5,001 nucleotides of DNA from Clostridia bacterium. Lineage in GTDB: Bacteria > Bacillota_A > Clostridia > Oscillospirales > CAG-272. Below are positions 4,814 through 5,001 of the stretch, one piece after another. The notes under the pieces were generated by a model. The model did no database searches, had not been told where the DNA came from, and saw only the letters and a list, made by a program, of their open reading frames with translations. How positions within the stretch are numbered: the stretch's first letter is position 1; each line of letters starts with the position of its first letter. The stretch covers positions 1 through 5,001 of the forward strand of contig JAFQOB010000002.1 of NCBI GenBank assembly GCA_017395725.1, given 5' to 3'. The position numbers and the translations under genes are program-made.

Positions 4814-5001
4814 TTGTATATGGGAACACAGAAAAAAGCCGTTGTTTTAAAACCCGGCGTAAACAGTATAGTCGAAGAGGCTTATTTTATAATTAAAGAC
4901 GATTTTTCCAACATCAAGGAATCCGAAATGATTAAAGAGGCAAACAAAATACTGAACAACAATATTGTAGGCAGTTATTTTTTTGAAAATGAAAAAAAAG
5001 A
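4814..5001 (+). CDS. Unrecognised protein, 5' part only
   Basis: An open frame runs to the window edge (62 complete codons). It begins (M)YMGTQKKAVVLKPGVNS and continues with a mixed acidic/lysine-rich sequence containing EEAYFIIKDDF and SEMIKEANKILNNNIVG. I do not recognise the family. No signal peptide or membrane segment is visible in this part, and it looks like a small soluble protein. TTG 4814 is preferred over ATG 4820 because of the G-rich ribosome site eight bases upstream; an in-frame stop at 4778 rules out starts further left. Codon use matches the neighbouring genes. It is transcribed away from spoIIR, so it may share the intergenic regulatory region, but a sporulation role is only a guess from position. 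Confidence 0.75.
   Translation, partial: MYMGTQKKAVVLKPGVNSIVEEAYFIIKDDFSNIKESEMIKEANKILNNNIVGSYFFENEKK

Overview
The window looks like chromosome from an endospore-forming, low-to-moderate GC member of the Clostridia. The Oscillospiraceae/Ruminococcaceae group is my guess from protein character and from the style of the intergenic repeats; this is inference, not a search result. It holds five complete genes that I recognise, one gene cut by the right edge, and a repeat-filled left flank. I see no prophage, transposase, CRISPR array, tRNA or rRNA.

Layout. Positions 1-300 hold no convincing gene. They carry a chain of short hairpin-forming repeats, including two copies of one 6-10-6 stem-loop design. 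Positions 303-2363 are a leftward amino-sugar operon: promoter (2335-2363), nagA (GlcNAc-6-P deacetylase), a 40-nt gap, nagB (GlcN-6-P deaminase), and a clear intrinsic terminator (310-339). The operon feeds N-acetylglucosamine-6-phosphate to fructose-6-phosphate. A cluster of TACATT/AATGTA elements, including a 14-bp perfect palindrome, sits over its promoter and leader and may be its operator.

Positions 2409-4083 run rightward: a candidate sigma-A promoter with a Spo0A-like box, spoIIGA (membrane aspartic protease that processes pro-sigma-E) and sigE (pro-sigma-E). Convergent with sigE, and sharing the TTAA tetranucleotide for both stop codons, is leftward spoIIR (4080-4682). SpoIIR is the signalling protein secreted by the forespore that switches on SpoIIGA. 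The complete signal-protease-substrate set for mother-cell sigma-E activation therefore lies within about 2.3 kb. A divergent AT-rich intergenic region separates spoIIR from an unrecognised rightward gene (from 4814) that runs off the window.

The genes themselves are known families, and I do not see a wholly new system. The points most worth a second look are the head-on sigE/spoIIR arrangement with no room for a terminator (and no sigG after sigE), the apparent ATT start codon of spoIIGA, the TACATT operator cluster, and the composite repeat island at the left edge.
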